Source: Piscinibacter sp943370595
GTDB lineage: Bacteria; Pseudomonadota; Gammaproteobacteria; Burkholderiales; Burkholderiaceae_C
Assembly: GCA_943370595.1 (NCBI GenBank)
Contig: CALRRO020000003.1
Span: 310,001 to 374,000, forward strand
Length of the DNA: 64,000 nt
Direction: 5' to 3'
The notes below the pieces were generated by a model. That model saw nothing but the letters and a program-made list of their open reading frames with translations. It made no database searches and had not been told where the DNA came from. Each line of letters starts with the position of its first letter. Within the stretch, counting starts at the first letter, position 1. Below, one piece after another: positions 62,400 through 64,000 of the stretch. The translations under genes were made by a program, and so were the position numbers.

Positions 62400-63014
62400 T
62401 CAACCACCCGACAAGGCCAGTGGGTCGTCGGCCGCCGCGCCTGCCAGGTGCGCCGTGCAGTCGATCAGCGTGGCACGGGGCGGCGGACCCGGCTCGACCA
62501 CGGTCACCGAGGTGTTGGCGATTCGCTCCGGCAGCGCCAGGCCTGTTGCCCGGGCAATGCGGCGCGACAGCAGGCTGTGGATGACCAGCCCGTGGCTGAC
62601 GATTGCCAGGCAGCCCGTGCCGCCTTCTGCGGCTGCCAGGGCCTCGGCCAGGGCAGTGTCGATGCGCGACTCGAACTCGCCCATCGATTCGCCCGCTGCA
62701 GGCGCCTGCTGCATGCCGAGCGGGTCGAAGCCCAGCGTTTCGTAGGGCAGGCCGCGCAGGTCGCCGAAGTTGCGCTCCTGCAGCCGGGCCGAGGGCCTGA
62801 TCGGCACGCCGGTGGCCTGGGCGATGGCCTCGGCGGTCTGCCAGGCGCGCGGCAGGTCGCTGGACCAGAGCTGGGTGATCGGCGCCGCTGCCAGCCGCCG
62901 CGCCAGTGCGGCGGCCTGGGTGTGACCGCGGGCGCTCAACGGGGTGTCTGCGGGTTGGAGTACCCGCGCTGCGTTCAGCGCGGTTTCGCCATGGCGGATC
63001 AGCAGCAGCCGCAT
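62400..63014 (-). CDS. Histidine phosphatase family protein
   Basis: A 204-residue phosphoglycerate-mutase-like enzyme. The phosphohistidine H8 is in LLIRHGETALNA, the second active-site His in AIVSHGLVIHSL, with Arg in SDLPRAWQTAE. Members dephosphorylate sugars, nucleotides or alpha-ribazole; none fits specifically. ATG 63014 is chosen; GTG at 63026 is an alternative. The membrane-protein gene lies directly upstream on the same strand. Confidence 0.9.
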   Translation of the reverse strand: MRLLLIRHGETALNAARVLQPADTPLSARGHTQAAALARRLAAAPITQLWSSDLPRAWQTAEAIAQATGVPIRPSARLQERNFGDLRGLPYETLGFDPLGMQQAPAAGESMGEFESRIDTALAEALAAAEGGTGCLAIVSHGLVIHSLLSRRIARATGLALPERIANTSVTVVEPGPPPRATLIDCTAHLAGAAADDPLALSGG

Positions 63015-63027
63015 CGGCTGCGGCACC

Positions 63028-63285
63028 TCAGCGTCGCTCTTGGATTCGCGCCGGTTGGCGTTGCGACCGGGCCAGCTGCTGGAGCTGGTGGATGCCGACC
63101 ACCGTCAGCACCACCGGCGCAACCGCCAGTGCAGCAACACCGGCGGCGACGAAGACCGGCAGCACCACGACCAGCAGCAGCGCGGTGGCCACGTGCCGCC
63201 AGCCGATGCCGACCTGCGGGCGTCCTGCACCGAAGCGCCCTTGTGGGGGGGCCGACGAGCCGAGGGCAATCACGTCTTGGCGCAT
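63028..63285 (-). CDS. Small membrane protein, function unknown
   Basis: An 85-residue product with one long hydrophobic region (ATALLLVVVLPVFVAAGVAAL and VAPVVLTVVG, about residues 31-65), enough for one or two helices, and a basic C-terminal tail. No ribosome site is clear. It is probably co-transcribed with the phosphatase gene, whose start is only a few nt downstream. Confidence 0.55.
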   Translation of the reverse strand: MRQDVIALGSSAPPQGRFGAGRPQVGIGWRHVATALLLVVVLPVFVAAGVAALAVAPVVLTVVGIHQLQQLARSQRQPARIQERR

Positions 63286-63332
63286 GGCGGGGCTTTCGAA
63301 AAGTGGCTTGGGTCAACCTTAGTGGGTGGAGC

Positions 63333-63351
63333 ACCCCCCGAACAAGGGGGT
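63333..63351. repeat. Small hairpin in the divergent gap before the membrane sensor gene
   Basis: ACCCCC and GGGGGT form an inverted repeat around a short spacer. The gap 63286-63530 is otherwise without a visible gene; it holds the promoters for the divergent genes on both sides. Confidence 0.45.
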
Positions 63352-63530
63352 AATCGATGTTCAGTTGTTACCAGTTGTGAGGCATTCACTTCTGCGTCAT
63401 ACGGCGCAGCCGAAGCGCAGATGGGCGTGCACCGCGGCCGGGCGTGCGGAAGTGCCGCCGGTGGCGCCGCTGCTTTGCCGAGAATCCAGGCTCTGGCACA
63501 GCCGTCGCGCCGGCGGCGACCGCCCCTTCC

Positions 63531-64000
63531 ATGCCGATTGACCTGCGAACCCTGCTGATCGCGCTGACGATCAACCTGCTCACCATGGCCGTCGCCCTTC
63601 CGCTGGTGATGGGCCGCGAGAGCGCGCCGGCGCGCCGTGCGCAGGAAGGGGCCGCACTGCAGGCGGCTGGCTGGGTGTTCATCCTGCTGTCCGGGCTGAT
63701 GCCCCGCGGCGGTCTCGCGGACCAGACGCTGTCGACCCTGTCGATGGCCTCCATGTCCTTCAGCCTGGCGTTGCTGGCCAGCGCCTTCGAGCTGTGGAGC
63801 GGCCGGCCCGGCCGGGTGCGACTGCAGTGGCTGCTGGCCGTGCTGATGCCGATTGGTTACACGATCGGCTTCTCGCACTACCCGTTCCGCGTCGGCTGGG
63901 CCAACGGCCTGCTGGCCTCGCAGATGCTGATGATCGCGGCCACCATGGTGCGTCCGGCCCCGCAGCAGATCGGGCGCTGGCGCTGGCTGGTGGTGGTCAG
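63531..64000 (+). CDS. Membrane sensor protein, N-terminal part (probable diguanylate cyclase, runs off the window)
   Basis: The first ~156 codons encode a protein with five or so hydrophobic segments: MPIDLRTLLIALTINLLTMAV, WVFILLSGLMP, SFSLALLASAFE, LLAVLMPIGY and LLASQMLMIAA. This MASE-like pattern is common in front of GGDEF domains in this group of bacteria, but the catalytic part is beyond the edge, so the class is a guess. ATG 63531 is used; no strong ribosome site is seen. Confidence 0.55.
   Translation, partial: MPIDLRTLLIALTINLLTMAVALPLVMGRESAPARRAQEGAALQAAGWVFILLSGLMPRGGLADQTLSTLSMASMSFSLALLASAFELWSGRPGRVRLQWLLAVLMPIGYTIGFSHYPFRVGWANGLLASQMLMIAATMVRPAPQQIGRWRWLVVV

Overview
High-GC window from a betaproteobacterium of the order Burkholderiales. 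The 16S rRNA, the gene content (dacC-dat-ybeD-lipB-lipA, EIIA-ptsH-ptsI, phhA-hpd, a BktB-type thiolase) and the codon use point to the Rubrivivax/Leptothrix/Methylibium/Ideonella neighbourhood. The genus call is an impression from sequence memory, not a database result. It reads as chromosomal core: no insertion sequence, prophage, integrase or CRISPR array was seen.

Layout. 1-2.2 kb: CorA-type transporter (cut by the window edge), hemB, and divergent hemJ, with a hairpin-rich, terminator-ended intergenic stretch that may encode a small RNA. 2.2-9.5 kb: VanZ protein, thioredoxin-fold ferredoxin, alpha/beta hydrolase, then the cell-wall/lipoate run dacC-dat-ybeD-lipB-lipA and a multi-zinc-ribbon membrane protein. 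9.5-15.2 kb: TlpA-like thioredoxin, DUF4197 protein, a degenerate sensor/pseudo-receiver protein, CaiB-type CoA-transferase, lipoprotein, MFS transporter. 15.2-17.7 kb: EIIA(Man)-HPr-EI, a regulatory-type PTS. 17.7-23.3 kb: one complete rRNA operon (two promoters, boxA, 16S, tRNA-Ile, tRNA-Ala, 23S, 5S, terminator), with the first promoter overlapping the ptsI stop codon.

23.3-29.1 kb: MBL hydrolase, FadD-type acyl-CoA ligase, an uncharacterised conserved protein, and a Tat-signal protein paired with a GMC oxidoreductase. 29.1-32.6 kb: membrane-anchored lipase-like hydrolase, then phenylalanine/tyrosine catabolism (phhA, hpd) with a divergent Lrp-type regulator and two matching operator-like sites. 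32.6-38.2 kb: MscS channel, HDOD protein, and an ABC importer operon headed by a DUF2855 protein. 38.2-42.7 kb: aldo/keto reductase, three small uncharacterised genes, a structured non-coding gap, a small HTH-like protein, purT and a coiled-coil membrane protein. 42.7-50.7 kb: Hsp20, an EF-G-like GTPase, a small exported protein, and a MacAB-TolC type tripartite efflux operon.

50.8-64 kb: AMP nucleosidase, D-amino-acid dehydrogenase, diacylglycerol-kinase-like protein, HDAC-fold amidohydrolase, a 632-bp imperfect palindrome between convergent genes, threonine-dehydratase-like enzyme, a biotinyl-carboxyltransferase fusion, a Nudix-MBL fusion, a BktB-type thiolase, a histidine phosphatase, a small membrane protein, and the start of a membrane sensor protein cut by the window edge. 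FadD, CaiB, the carboxylase fusion and the thiolase together suggest active fatty-acid/acyl-CoA and possibly polyhydroxyalkanoate metabolism.

The observations I consider most worth following are the inverted repeat at 55870-56501, the BCCP-carboxyltransferase fusion at 57583, the paired operators at 32068/32109, the Nudix-MBL fusion at 59450, the hemB-hemJ intergenic candidate RNA, and the structured gap at 39996-40323. I did not find a clear previously undescribed multi-gene defence or biosynthetic system here.
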